The notes under the pieces are model-generated. The model did not search any database and was not told where the DNA came from. It was given only the letters and a program-made list of their open reading frames with translations. This document shows positions 19,142 to 28,123 of a DNA stretch of 64,000 nt, piece by piece. Position 1 is the first letter of the stretch. Each line of letters opens with the position of its first letter. Position numbers and translations under genes: made by a program. Source of the stretch: Phaeobacter sp. 22II1-1F12B (GTDB taxonomy: Bacteria; Pseudomonadota; Alphaproteobacteria; Rhodobacterales; Rhodobacteraceae); contig NZ_AQQP01000006.1 in assembly GCF_002210165.1 (NCBI RefSeq), positions 186,001 through 250,000 on the forward strand, written 5' to 3'.

Positions 19142-19324
19142 ATGAAAAATCGCATAGTAAAATTTCTCGGGGGCGAGAGCGGCGCTGTCACAGTGGATTG
19201 GGTGGTCCTAACAGCAGCAGTCGTCGGCCTGGCCGGACTTGCCTTCACATCGATCCAAACCGCGACAGGAGGCCTGGGCAGCAGCACCGGCGCCAGCCTG
19301 ACCGGGACAGAAGTCGGAGAGTAA
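19142..19324 (+). CDS. Flp-like type IVb pilin, copy 3 (diverged)
   Basis: The 60-residue product shares the prepilin-like core SGAVTVDWVVLTAAVVGLAG with the first two copies but has a different basic leader (MKNRIVKFLGGE) and a shorter Gly/Ser/Thr tail. It also has Asp-Trp at +5/+6. It may be a minor pilin or a paralogue used under other conditions. A GAGGA ribosome site precedes the ATG and a perfect terminator follows. Confidence 0.85.
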   Translation: MKNRIVKFLGGESGAVTVDWVVLTAAVVGLAGLAFTSIQTATGGLGSSTGASLTGTEVGE

Positions 19325-19355
19325 TTCTCCTAACTTTTTGAATTTTCTTTCACGG

Positions 19356-19390
19356 ATGACCCGCCGGATCTTCACCGGCGGGTCATTTCG
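19356..19390 (+). terminator. terminator after pilin copy 3
   Basis: ATGACCCGCCGG (19356-19367) and CCGGCGGGTCAT (19375-19386) pair perfectly over twelve bases with a seven-base loop, followed by TTCGTTT. It separates the pilin genes from cpaB. Confidence 0.85.
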
Positions 19391-19493
19391 TTTCCCTGAT
19401 TTGGCCACATTGAAGTTTTAACCTGATCAGCAACTTGGAACAGCAAATCTCCGGCTCCCCCGCGTGGGGCGGGAATTCTAGAGAGGTACGGAA

Positions 19494-20345
19494 ATGCGTG
19501 CGGTGTTTGGACTGGTCCTGATTGTCGGCGTCGCCCTAGCGGGCGGTGCGGTCATGATGGCAAAGAATTACATTACGGCATATCAGAACGAACTGGCCCG
19601 CGAGCGGTCGCAACGGCAGGCCGTCGTGCCGACGGTCGAGGTTTTTGTCGCTGATCGCGCGCTGCGCTACGGCGAATCCCTGACCCGGGAATCGGTTCGG
19701 GCGGTCAGCTGGCCGCAGAACGCGGTTCCGGGCGGTACCTTTACCAGCATCGACGCCCTCTTCCCACCAGAGGAATCGGACGTACGCGTTGTCCTGCGCG
19801 CCATGGAAAAAGACGAGGCCATTATGAAGGTCAAGGTGACCGAGCCGGGACAGGACGCGGGTCTGACCTCGCAGCTTGAACGCGGCATGCGTGCCTTTGC
19901 AATCAAGGTCGACGTGGCCACCGGAGTTTCAGGCTTTCTGCGTCCCGGCGACCGCGTCGATGTCTACTGGACCGGCAGCCTGCGCTCGGCTGGCGGCCGT
20001 GGCGAGATCACCCGCCTGATCCAGACCGCCGTCAAACTGATCGCGGTGGACCAGACAGCAAGCGAAGATATCAACTCTGCAACCATTGCGCGTACCGTCA
20101 CCGTGTCCGTTAGCCCCGAACAGGTCGCAGCCCTTGCCCAGGCGCAGACAACCGGCCGTCTGTCCCTGTCGCTTGTCGGTGCCGATGACGACACCATTGC
20201 CTCGGTCATCGAAGTGGACCAGCGCTCACTTCTGGGGCTTGGCGAAATCGAAGCCGCCCCCGAAGCACCGAAAGAGCGGGTCTGCACGATCCGGCAGCGC
20301 CGCGGCGCCGAAGTCGTTAACATTCCGATCCCCTGCACAAACTGA
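19494..20345 (+). CDS. cpaB: Flp pilus assembly protein CpaB/RcpC
   Basis: The 283-residue protein begins with a membrane helix and then an SAF domain (roughly residues 45-110, VFVADRALRYGESLT) and the RcpC/CpaB region with LERGMRAFAIKVDVATGVSGFLRPGDRVDVYW in its middle. CpaB sits in the periplasm near the secretin and helps assemble the Tad outer-membrane pore. Two cysteines near the C-terminus (CTIRQRRGAEVVNIPIPC) are probably disulphide-bonded. A terminator-like hairpin separates it from cpaC. Confidence 0.93.
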   Translation: MRAVFGLVLIVGVALAGGAVMMAKNYITAYQNELARERSQRQAVVPTVEVFVADRALRYGESLTRESVRAVSWPQNAVPGGTFTSIDALFPPEESDVRVVLRAMEKDEAIMKVKVTEPGQDAGLTSQLERGMRAFAIKVDVATGVSGFLRPGDRVDVYWTGSLRSAGGRGEITRLIQTAVKLIAVDQTASEDINSATIARTVTVSVSPEQVAALAQAQTTGRLSLSLVGADDDTIASVIEVDQRSLLGLGEIEAAPEAPKERVCTIRQRRGAEVVNIPIPCTN

Positions 20346-20371
20346 TGATTACAGGGCAGATTTTCTGATTA

Positions 20372-20399
20372 GGGCGGTGCCGGTGGCGCCGCCCTTTTT
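20372..20399 (+). terminator. terminator-like hairpin between cpaB and cpaC
   Basis: GGGCGGTGCC (20372-20381) and GGCGCCGCCC (about 20384-20393) form a ten-base stem with one wobble pair, followed by TTTTTA. It would limit read-through from cpaB into the downstream pilus genes. Confidence 0.8.
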
Positions 20400-20537
20400 A
20401 TATTGTTGCTCTTTCTCCACATACAGAACGATCTGGAAACCTTTGATTCTTGCAATAAAAACCCATTCGACGCAGACTAAGGGAAATATCGGGCAAAAAG
20501 ACCCGGATACTGAGGCGTGATCGGAGAGGCAGGTCAC

Positions 20538-21959
20538 ATGACATTGAGAAGCACATTGACGACAGCCCTGCTGGGGCTGGCTCTTGCGTTTGGGCCCGCT
20601 GGACAGGCAGCTTGGGCCGAGACGCTGACCGTCGTGAAAACAGGAACTGCACGTTCCCTCGAAGTCCCGATGAACCGGGCCATCGTGGTTGAAAGCGACG
20701 TTCCCTTTGCCGAACTCAGCATTGCGAACCCGGGCATTGCGGATATCTCTTCGCTCTCGGACCGAACCATCTATCTGCTGGGCAAGACGCCCGGGATGAC
20801 CACGCTTACCCTGTTGGATGCGGCGGGCCGGCTGATCACCAACGTGGATGTGCGGGTGGCGGCGGACGTGGCCGAATTCAAGGAAAGGTTGCGCCAGATC
20901 CTTCCCGGCGAACGCATCGAAGTACGCACCGCGAATGACGGCATCGTTCTGTCGGGTGTTGTGTCGAGCTCGCAAAGTCTGCAACGCGCGCTGGACCTTG
21001 CCCAGCGTTACGCGCCCGAGCGCGTTTCAAACCTGATGAGCGTCGGTGGCGTACAGCAGGTCATGCTCAAGGTCCGTTTCGCGGAAATGCAGCGCAACGT
21101 TTCCAAGTCGCTCAGCAGTTCACTTGGCCTGAACGGCAGCATCTTTGGTGGCGACACCGGGTTGAACGGCGGTACTGGCACGGTGAACAACCAGCCGGGC
21201 CTGACGAATGCCCTGACCGGCAACATCCCTGCCGTGAACGACAACACCGGCGCGGTCCTGTTCGGCTTTAACGCCGGATCGGTGCAGGTTGGCCTGTTGA
21301 TCGAGGCGCTGGAGCAGAAAGGGGTCGTTCGCACGCTGGCCGAGCCGAACCTTACCGCGCTGTCCGGACAAGAGGCGAAGTTCCTTGCCGGTGGCGAATA
21401 CCCGGTGCCGGTGGCGCAGGAAGAAGGCCAGATTTCGGTTGAATTCAAACCCTTCGGTATCGAGCTGAACTTTACACCGCGTGTTGTTGCCAAGGATGTC
21501 ATCAATCTTGAAATGATGGCCGCCGTGTCGGCAATCGACCCGAGCAACAGCGTGACCTTCAACGGTTTTCAGGTCGACGCCTTCAGCCGCCGCGAGACAT
21601 CCACCACTGTCGAAATGCGTGATGGCGAAAGCTTTGCAATTGCCGGTCTGATCCAGGACGATTTTGTTGATAACGTCGGTCAGCTGCCTTGGCTTGGCGA
21701 TGTACCGGTGCTCGGCACCCTGTTCCGCAGCTCATCCTACCAGCGCAACCAGACGGAACTGGTCATCATCATCACTGCCCATCTTGTTACGCCGACGCGG
21801 GGCGAGGCCTTTGCCCTGCCCACCGACCGTGTCCGCCCGCCGAGCGAAACCGACCTGTTCCTTGGCGGCAAGATCGCTCAGGAGACACGCACCACCGGTG
21901 CCGTTGGCGAAGTGGCCAAGCAGGATTTCAGCGGCTCTTACGGCTACGTTCTTGACTGA
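20538..21959 (+). CDS. cpaC: Tad outer-membrane secretin CpaC/RcpA
   Basis: The 473-residue protein has a signal peptide ending near AWAE, an N-terminal pilus-assembly domain with SLEVPMNRAIVVES, a BON-like segment (residues about 100-165), and a C-terminal secretin domain with VRTLAEPNLTALSGQEAKF and LVIIITAHLVTP. It forms the outer-membrane channel for the Flp pilus. ATG 20538 is preferred over a GTG at 20517 because it follows an AGAGG site and opens the signal peptide. Confidence 0.95.
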   Translation: MTLRSTLTTALLGLALAFGPAGQAAWAETLTVVKTGTARSLEVPMNRAIVVESDVPFAELSIANPGIADISSLSDRTIYLLGKTPGMTTLTLLDAAGRLITNVDVRVAADVAEFKERLRQILPGERIEVRTANDGIVLSGVVSSSQSLQRALDLAQRYAPERVSNLMSVGGVQQVMLKVRFAEMQRNVSKSLSSSLGLNGSIFGGDTGLNGGTGTVNNQPGLTNALTGNIPAVNDNTGAVLFGFNAGSVQVGLLIEALEQKGVVRTLAEPNLTALSGQEAKFLAGGEYPVPVAQEEGQISVEFKPFGIELNFTPRVVAKDVINLEMMAAVSAIDPSNSVTFNGFQVDAFSRRETSTTVEMRDGESFAIAGLIQDDFVDNVGQLPWLGDVPVLGTLFRSSSYQRNQTELVIIITAHLVTPTRGEAFALPTDRVRPPSETDLFLGGKIAQETRTTGAVGEVAKQDFSGSYGYVLD

Positions 21960-21975
21960 TCGGAGGGATCGTCAC

Positions 21976-22593
21976 ATGCGCAAGATCATATCGGTTGCCG
22001 GAATCGCCCTTGCCCTCGCCGCCTGCGAGAAAGAGGCGGGGCATGACCTGGACATGAGAAGTTTCGGCAATGCCACCAACACCAACCAGTTGGTGATGCG
22101 CGGCGAACTCGACTATGCGATTAGCCTTGGCAATCGCTTTGCCAGCGAAGTGCCGACAACGATCAACTTTGCCTTTGACAGCACGGTTCTTGATGCCGAG
22201 GCCCGCGCGACGCTGGACCGGCAGGCCAACTGGATCCGCCAGTTCCCCGAAGTGCGGTTCAAGGTTTTTGGCCATACCGACAAGGTCGGTTCGTCCGCGT
22301 ATAACCGGCAGCTTGGGCAACGACGCGCCAATGCGGTGGTGAACTACTTTGCCCAGCGCGGCATCAGCCGCGGACGGCTTGAAGCACTGGTTTCCTTTGG
22401 TGAAACGCGCCCGCTGATCGACACGCCCGCGCGTGAGAGACAGAATCGCCGGACCGTCACCGAGGTTTCCGGCTTTGTAAAGCGGCACCCCACCGTGCTG
22501 GATGGCAAATACGCGCAGATTGTCTATCGCGAATACGTCCAGAGCGCCGTGCCACGAACCAACACTACCGTGTCGGAAGGCATCAACGAGTAA
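21976..22593 (+). CDS. OmpA-like peptidoglycan-binding lipoprotein in the tad locus
   Basis: The 205-residue protein has a lipobox (ALALAAC, lipidated Cys17) and an OmpA/Pal-type C-terminal domain from about residue 65, with NFAFDSTVLDAEARATLD, GHTDKVGSSAYNRQLGQRRA and NRRTVTEV. It probably tethers the outer membrane or the secretin to peptidoglycan. It starts 16 bases after cpaC and occupies the place where many alphaproteobacterial loci have cpaD, the secretin-associated lipoprotein. CpaD itself is not recognisable here, so this may be a functional substitute; that is inference. Confidence 0.88.
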   Translation: MRKIISVAGIALALAACEKEAGHDLDMRSFGNATNTNQLVMRGELDYAISLGNRFASEVPTTINFAFDSTVLDAEARATLDRQANWIRQFPEVRFKVFGHTDKVGSSAYNRQLGQRRANAVVNYFAQRGISRGRLEALVSFGETRPLIDTPARERQNRRTVTEVSGFVKRHPTVLDGKYAQIVYREYVQSAVPRTNTTVSEGINE

Positions 22594-22608
22594 CAATCGC
22601 TTTGGTCA

Positions 22609-22625
22609 GGGCGACATCGTCGCCC
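22609..22625 (+). other. short hairpin after the OmpA-like lipoprotein gene
   Basis: GGGCGAC (22609-22615) and GTCGCCC (22619-22625) pair around a three-base loop. The T-run at 22642-22648 is 17 bases away, so this is not a canonical terminator. The remaining gap up to cpaE (22594-22808) shows no gene. Confidence 0.4.
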
Positions 22626-22808
22626 GCCTTCCAACAATTGGGTTTTTTTGGCCTAATTCTCGCCTAGATTACCGGGCACCTTCAAAACACTGGGCGACGT
22701 GCGTGTTCCGAATCCGCGCGTTGGCAACATAGAACGACTGGGCCGCGATTCGCGTTTCACGCCCGCCGTTCCTGTACGCCATAGCCCTTTGGAAGAGGAT
22801 GAAGGGTA

Positions 22809-24044
22809 ATGAGCAGCGAATCGTCGCAACCAGACGTAAATCCGATCGTCGCCTGTACGGTCAGTCGGGACGTTCAGAATTTCGACCTGCTGATCGAAGA
22901 CATGGAAGCCGTGCTCGGCGAAAGATGGGGTGATCTCGGGTTCTCCGAAGCACTTGCCTTTTTCAGCCAGCCCGAAGCGGCCGCGCTTGAATTCATCGCG
23001 CTTGCCATCGACGCGGATGACGAGGAAGACCTTGTCCTGATGGGTGAAATCATCACCCAGGCCAAATCCCGCAAGATCAACGTAATCCTTATTGCCGAGG
23101 ATGTCACGCCCGCCGCCCTGCACCAGTTGCTGCGCAAGGGCGCCGATGAATTCGTCCCCTACCCGCTTCCGGAAAGCGAACTGGCCGCTGCAATCGAACG
23201 GGTTCAGCAACCCGCCGCGCCCACGCCCACAGATCACGCCACGGCCAACCTGTCCGCGACCGGCGCAAAGGAAGGCGCGGTTCTCGTGGCGCATGGGCTT
23301 GCCGGCGGCTGCGGCGCGACGACGCTTGCGGTCAACCTTGCCTGGGAACTCGCCAATATCGACAAGAAGAAGTCGCCCAGCGTCTGCCTGCTTGACCTCG
23401 ACCTGCAATATGGCGCGGTTTCGACCTATCTCGACCTGCCCCGCCGCGAGGTCGTTTTCGAAATGCTTTCAGATACCGAAAGCCTTGATCACGACATGTT
23501 CGGACAGGCGCTTTTGAGCTTTGAGGACAAGATGCAGGTCCTGACGGCACCATCGGACATGGTGCCGCTTGACGTGCTTGGCACCGAGGACATCCAGCGC
23601 GTCATCGACATGGCGCGCGCCCATTTCGATTACGTGGTGATCGACCTGCCCTCGACGCTGGTTCACTGGACGGAAACCGTGCTTCAGGCCGCGCATGTCT
23701 ATTTCGCGGTAATCGAACTGGACATGCGGTCGGCCCAGAACGCCCTGCGCTTCAAGCGCGCGCTTCAGTCCGAGGACCTGCCGTTCAACAAGCTGCGGTT
23801 CGCACTGAACCGGGCACCGAAATTCACCGATCTGTCGGCCAAGAGCCGCGTGAAACGCATGGCAGAAAGCCTTGGAATCTCGATCGACCTGCAACTGCCC
23901 GATGGTGGCAAACAGGTGCTTCAGGGGGCCGATCACGGGATGCCTCTGGCTGCGTCCGCAGGAAAGAACCCGCTGCGCAAAGAGATCCAGAAGCTGGCCC
24001 AGTCGATCCACGATCTGGGCCGAAGCGAAGCACAGGCCGCGTAA
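22809..24044 (+). CDS. cpaE: Tad localisation ATPase CpaE/TadZ
   Basis: The 411-residue protein has a receiver-like N-terminal domain (about 10-135) and a ParA/MinD-type ATPase domain (about 155-400). The P-loop reads GGCGATT at 166-172 and so lacks the usual lysine, as is common in CpaE/TadZ; the switch region DLDLQYGAVSTYLDLP is intact. CpaE places the Tad machine at the cell pole. It starts the inner-membrane and motor half of the locus, followed 20 bases later by cpaF. Confidence 0.93.
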   Translation: MSSESSQPDVNPIVACTVSRDVQNFDLLIEDMEAVLGERWGDLGFSEALAFFSQPEAAALEFIALAIDADDEEDLVLMGEIITQAKSRKINVILIAEDVTPAALHQLLRKGADEFVPYPLPESELAAAIERVQQPAAPTPTDHATANLSATGAKEGAVLVAHGLAGGCGATTLAVNLAWELANIDKKKSPSVCLLDLDLQYGAVSTYLDLPRREVVFEMLSDTESLDHDMFGQALLSFEDKMQVLTAPSDMVPLDVLGTEDIQRVIDMARAHFDYVVIDLPSTLVHWTETVLQAAHVYFAVIELDMRSAQNALRFKRALQSEDLPFNKLRFALNRAPKFTDLSAKSRVKRMAESLGISIDLQLPDGGKQVLQGADHGMPLAASAGKNPLRKEIQKLAQSIHDLGRSEAQAA

Positions 24045-24064
24045 CCTTTCAGGGCGTCTAGGAC

Positions 24065-25540
24065 ATGTTTTCAAAGTACAAGAAGACCAATGGAGCTGCG
24101 GCTCCGAAGCAGATCCCAACGGCGGCAAAGGTTGCCCAGCCAAGCCCCACTGCCGCCCCCGCCGAACCGGAGGCGCCCGCAAAGGCCGCGCCCGTCGCGA
24201 TGCGGCGCAAGGTTACTGCGGTTCCAGCAGCTGCCGGCAATGCGGACAAAGAGCGCAAGCGCAAGGAGCGCATGGGCGAGATCAAGATCGAGATGCATCG
24301 GTCGCTTCTCGACAACCTGAACCTTGCCGCGCTTGAACATGCCTCGGAAAAGGAACTCCGCGCCGAGATCGGGGCCATCGCGGGCGAGTTGCTTGATGAA
24401 AAGGGCATCGTTCTCAACCGCGAAGACCGCCAGACCCTGAACAAGGAACTATATGACGAGGTCACGGGTCTTGGCCCGCTCGAGACGCTACTACAGGACG
24501 ATACGGTCAACGATATTCTCGTGAACGGTCCGCAGCAGGTTTTCGTGGAACGCGCGGGCAAGCTCGAACTGTCGGACGTGACCTTCAAGGATGAAAAGCA
24601 CCTGCTGCGGATCATCGACAAGATCGTTTCCGCCGTGGGTCGCCGGGTTGATGAATCCAACCCCTACGTGGACGCCCGTCTTGCCGACGGGTCGCGTTTC
24701 AACGCGATGGTCCCGCCCGTGGCCGTGGACGGATCGCTGGTTTCGATCCGGAAATTCAAGAAAGACAAGCTTGGCATCGACGATCTTGTCAACTTCGGTG
24801 CCTTTACCGAGGAAATGGCCGCCTACCTACAGGCCGCCGTGGCAACCCGGCTGAACATCATCGTGTCGGGCGGTACGGGGTCCGGTAAAACGACAACCCT
24901 GAACGCGCTATCAAGTTTTATCGACAACTCGGAACGTATCCTGACCATCGAAGATACGGCGGAACTTCAGCTACAGCAGATCCACGTGGGCCGGATGGAA
25001 AGCCGTCCGCCCAACGTCGAAGGCAAGGGCGAGGTTTCCCCCCGCGACTGTCTCAAGAACGCGCTGCGGATGCGTCCTGACCGCATCATCGTCGGCGAAA
25101 CCCGTGGCGAAGAAGTCATCGACATGTTGCAGGCCATGAACACCGGCCACGACGGTTCGATGACCACGATCCACGCCAACTCGGCCCGTGACGGCGTTTC
25201 CCGTCTTGAAAACATGATCGCGATGGCCGGGATCGAAATGCCCATGAAGGCGATGCGCTCGCAGATTTCCTCGGCTGTGAACCTGATCGTGCAGGCCAGC
25301 CGCTTGCAGGACGGCTCGCGCCGCATGACCTCGATCACCGAGATCACCGGCATGGAAGGCGACGTTATCTCCATGCAAGAAATCTTTAAATATCAGCGCG
25401 TTGGCCTGACCCCTGACAATAAAATCATCGGTCATTTCACCGCAACCGGCGTGCGCTCCAACTTTTCGGAACGCTTCCGTATGTGGGGCTATGACCTGCC
25501 CGCCTCGATCTATGAACCCACCGTGATGGATCCCCGATAA
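24065..25540 (+). CDS. cpaF: Tad secretion ATPase CpaF/TadA
   Basis: The 491-residue motor ATPase drives Flp pilus extension and, in some species, retraction. After an Ala/Pro-rich N-terminus it has the conserved N-terminal domain (about 75-230), Walker A GGTGSGKT at 269-276, the ILTIEDTAELQL Asp box, Walker B RIIVGETRG and the His box NTGHDGSMTTIHANS. Its stop overlaps the tadB start by one base. The length is normal for the family. Confidence 0.97.
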   Translation: MFSKYKKTNGAAAPKQIPTAAKVAQPSPTAAPAEPEAPAKAAPVAMRRKVTAVPAAAGNADKERKRKERMGEIKIEMHRSLLDNLNLAALEHASEKELRAEIGAIAGELLDEKGIVLNREDRQTLNKELYDEVTGLGPLETLLQDDTVNDILVNGPQQVFVERAGKLELSDVTFKDEKHLLRIIDKIVSAVGRRVDESNPYVDARLADGSRFNAMVPPVAVDGSLVSIRKFKKDKLGIDDLVNFGAFTEEMAAYLQAAVATRLNIIVSGGTGSGKTTTLNALSSFIDNSERILTIEDTAELQLQQIHVGRMESRPPNVEGKGEVSPRDCLKNALRMRPDRIIVGETRGEEVIDMLQAMNTGHDGSMTTIHANSARDGVSRLENMIAMAGIEMPMKAMRSQISSAVNLIVQASRLQDGSRRMTSITEITGMEGDVISMQEIFKYQRVGLTPDNKIIGHFTATGVRSNFSERFRMWGYDLPASIYEPTVMDPR

Positions 25541-26508
25541 TGCAGATCACCGCAGAACCGATTATTTACGGGCTGATTTTCGTCGGCGTCCTTGCGCTGG
25601 TCGAAGGCCTATATCTTGTCGCCTTTGGCAAATCGATCAGTCTCAACAGCCGTGTGAACCGACGCCTGGAAATGCTCGACAAGGGCACTGGGCGCGAAAA
25701 GGTGCTGGAACAGCTGCGCAAGGAAATGCAGCAGCACATGAAATCGCGGTCCATCCCGCTTTATTCGCTGCTGGCGGACCGGGCGCAGAAAGCGGCGATT
25801 GCCTTCACACCGCGCCAGCTTGTGATGATCATGGTGGGCGTCGCGCTGTTTGCCTTTATGGGCCTGACGATCGGCACGCAGACCGAGGTTCCCGTGCGGA
25901 TACTTGCCTCGGTCGGCATCGGCGTCGGCGGCGTGTTCTTCTGGGTCAACAACAAGGCCAAGAAGCGCATGATGATGATCGAGGAACAGCTTCCCGATGC
26001 GGTGGAACTGATGGTGCGAAGCCTTCGCGTGGGGCACCCGTTTTCCTCGGCGATTACAATCGTTTCCAAGGAAATCCAGGACCCTCTCGCGACCGAGTTC
26101 GGCATCATCGCGGATGAGACCGCCTATGGGCGCGACGTGGGCGATGCGCTCAAGGAAATGGCCGAGCGGCTCGACATGCAGGATTTGCGCTTTCTCGCCG
26201 TCGCTGTAACGATCCAGCAGCAATCTGGCGGTAACCTCGCCGAGATCCTTGCCGGCCTGGCCAAGGTGATCCGCGCCCGTTTCCGCCTGTTCCGGCGCGT
26301 CAAGGCGATCACCGCCGAGGCAAAATGGTCAGGCAAGTTCCTGTCCGGTTTCCCGCTTGTCTGTCTCGCGCTTATCATGGTCAACGACCCCGGCTATTAC
26401 GACGAGGTCATGGACCACCCCTATTTCATTCCCGCCTGTTTCGTCGTCGGTATCCTGCTTAGCCTGAACCTCGTCGTCATGCGCGTTCTGACCAACATCA
26501 AGGTGTAA
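25540..26508 (+). CDS. tadB: Tad inner-membrane platform protein TadB
   Basis: The 322-residue protein has an N-terminal helix, two central helices (about 88-130), a cytoplasmic T2SSF domain with ELMVRSLRVGHPFSSAI and two C-terminal helices. With TadC it forms the inner-membrane platform on which CpaF acts. One base overlaps cpaF and 12 bases separate it from tadC. Confidence 0.95.
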   Translation: MQITAEPIIYGLIFVGVLALVEGLYLVAFGKSISLNSRVNRRLEMLDKGTGREKVLEQLRKEMQQHMKSRSIPLYSLLADRAQKAAIAFTPRQLVMIMVGVALFAFMGLTIGTQTEVPVRILASVGIGVGGVFFWVNNKAKKRMMMIEEQLPDAVELMVRSLRVGHPFSSAITIVSKEIQDPLATEFGIIADETAYGRDVGDALKEMAERLDMQDLRFLAVAVTIQQQSGGNLAEILAGLAKVIRARFRLFRRVKAITAEAKWSGKFLSGFPLVCLALIMVNDPGYYDEVMDHPYFIPACFVVGILLSLNLVVMRVLTNIKV

Positions 26509-26520
26509 GGAGCCCCGCCC

Positions 26521-27504
26521 ATGGATTTCCTACTTGGCATAAACAAAATGCTGACCGGTACGCTGGGGCCGTTTGGCCCGATCATCGCGATGGGTGGTGT
26601 CGGCATCGTCATGATCCTGCTGGTTGTGGCGATGATGCTGAACCAGCCCGAAGATCCGCTTAAGAAACTCAAGCGGAGCATGAACGAAACCGACACGACC
26701 AAACCGCAGAAGGAACGGCTGCGTCAGGGCGCGCGCAACGAACAGCTTCAGAAATTCGCCACCTTCCTCGAACCGCAGGATGTGGCCGAGCTTTCGGCCA
26801 TGCAGCTCAAGCTGCGTCAGGCCGGATACCAGTCACGCGACGCGGTGCGCGTCTTTCACTTTGCCCAGTTCCTGCTGGGCGTCATCGGTCTGATCCTTGG
26901 CGTCGTCTACGTGACGATCCTGAACGCCGATCAGGAGTTCAGTTCGCAGCAGATGGTCATGTATATCATCGGGCCCGGCGGTGTCGGTTATTACCTGCCG
27001 AAATACTGGGTCACGCGACGCGTCGAAGAGCGCAAGGAAGCGATCACACGCGGTTTTCCCGATGCGCTCGATATGCTGCTGGTCTGCGTCGAGGCGGGTC
27101 AGTCGCTCGATCAGGCCATCGTGCGCGTCTCGCGTGAGCTGACGGCGTCTTACCCGGCGCTGGCGCAGGAATTCGAGGTCGTTTCGCAAGAGATGAAAGC
27201 GGGCAAGGACAAGGCCAGCGTGCTGCGCGACATGGGGGAACGCTGCGGCGTGCAGGATGTGTCCTCCTTTGTCACCGTGCTGATCCAATCTGCCAGCTTT
27301 GGTACCTCGATCTCGGACGCGCTGCGCGTCTTCGCCGGTGAAATGCGGGACAAGCGCGTGATGCGCGCCGAAGAAGCCGCAAACAAGTTGCCAACCAAAA
27401 TGACCCTTGCCACAATGGGACTCACAGTGCCGCCGCTGTTGATCATCCTTGTTGGTCCTTCGGCGAACGGCATTGCAAATCTGGGCGCAATGAGCGGCAA
27501 CTAA
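26521..27504 (+). CDS. tadC: Tad inner-membrane platform protein TadC
   Basis: The 327-residue paralogue of TadB has the same layout: an N-terminal helix, two central helices, and the T2SSF domain with DALDMLLVCVEAGQSLDQAI and a final membrane helix. It partners TadB. It ends one base before the next start, so the run cpaF-tadB-tadC-tadD is a tightly packed operon. Confidence 0.95.
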   Translation: MDFLLGINKMLTGTLGPFGPIIAMGGVGIVMILLVVAMMLNQPEDPLKKLKRSMNETDTTKPQKERLRQGARNEQLQKFATFLEPQDVAELSAMQLKLRQAGYQSRDAVRVFHFAQFLLGVIGLILGVVYVTILNADQEFSSQQMVMYIIGPGGVGYYLPKYWVTRRVEERKEAITRGFPDALDMLLVCVEAGQSLDQAIVRVSRELTASYPALAQEFEVVSQEMKAGKDKASVLRDMGERCGVQDVSSFVTVLIQSASFGTSISDALRVFAGEMRDKRVMRAEEAANKLPTKMTLATMGLTVPPLLIILVGPSANGIANLGAMSGN

Positions 27505-27505
27505 A

Positions 27506-28093
27506 ATGAAAGTCACAGGTGTGATGAGCAGCACACCGATCCGGGCGTTTCTTGCAGGCACCATCCTTGTGGCAATGGTGGCGGCCTGTGGACCCGAAAG
27601 GATCGAAATCACCGAAGATACCCCCTATGCCCCCGGCACTGACCCGAAAGGCGAAGCCGTGGACGGGGTCGAGGTCGGCAATCGGCTGATCAGCGCAGGC
27701 CAGTATGAGCTTGCGCTTGATGCGTTTACACGCGCTGCGCTTGAACAGGGCATGACACCGGAAATCCTTAGCGGTTTCGGTTCCGCGAACCTTGGTCTCG
27801 GCCGTCTTGGGCAGGCCGAGGAGCTGATGCGCCGTTCGGTCAAAGAGGCGCCCGACTGGCCCGAAGCATGGAATAACCTTGGCGTCGTGCTCATGGAAAA
27901 AGGCGAAACCGCCGAAGCCGAACAGGTGTTTCGCAAGGCCTACGCGCTGGACAATGGCCAAAGTGACTCAATCCGGGATAATTTGCGCTTAGCACTCGCA
28001 AAAACAGAAGTTTCCGTTCATACTGAGACACAAAACGAAGACTTTAAACTGGTTCAACGGGGCGAAGGCGACTTTCTGCTGCGTAAGAACTAG
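27506..28093 (+). CDS. tadD: TPR lipoprotein TadD-like
   Basis: The 195-residue protein has a lipoprotein signal peptide (LVAMVAAC, Cys28 from ATG 27506) and three or so tetratricopeptide repeats, including NRLISAGQYELALDAFTRAA and PEAWNNLGVVLMEKGETAEA. TadD is thought to help the secretin reach or assemble in the outer membrane. ATG 27524 is an alternative start that would give a more usual signal length. Confidence 0.9.
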   Translation: MKVTGVMSSTPIRAFLAGTILVAMVAACGPERIEITEDTPYAPGTDPKGEAVDGVEVGNRLISAGQYELALDAFTRAALEQGMTPEILSGFGSANLGLGRLGQAEELMRRSVKEAPDWPEAWNNLGVVLMEKGETAEAEQVFRKAYALDNGQSDSIRDNLRLALAKTEVSVHTETQNEDFKLVQRGEGDFLLRKN

Positions 28094-28123
28094 CACTGAG
28101 GCACAGCAGTAAAGGACGCAAAA

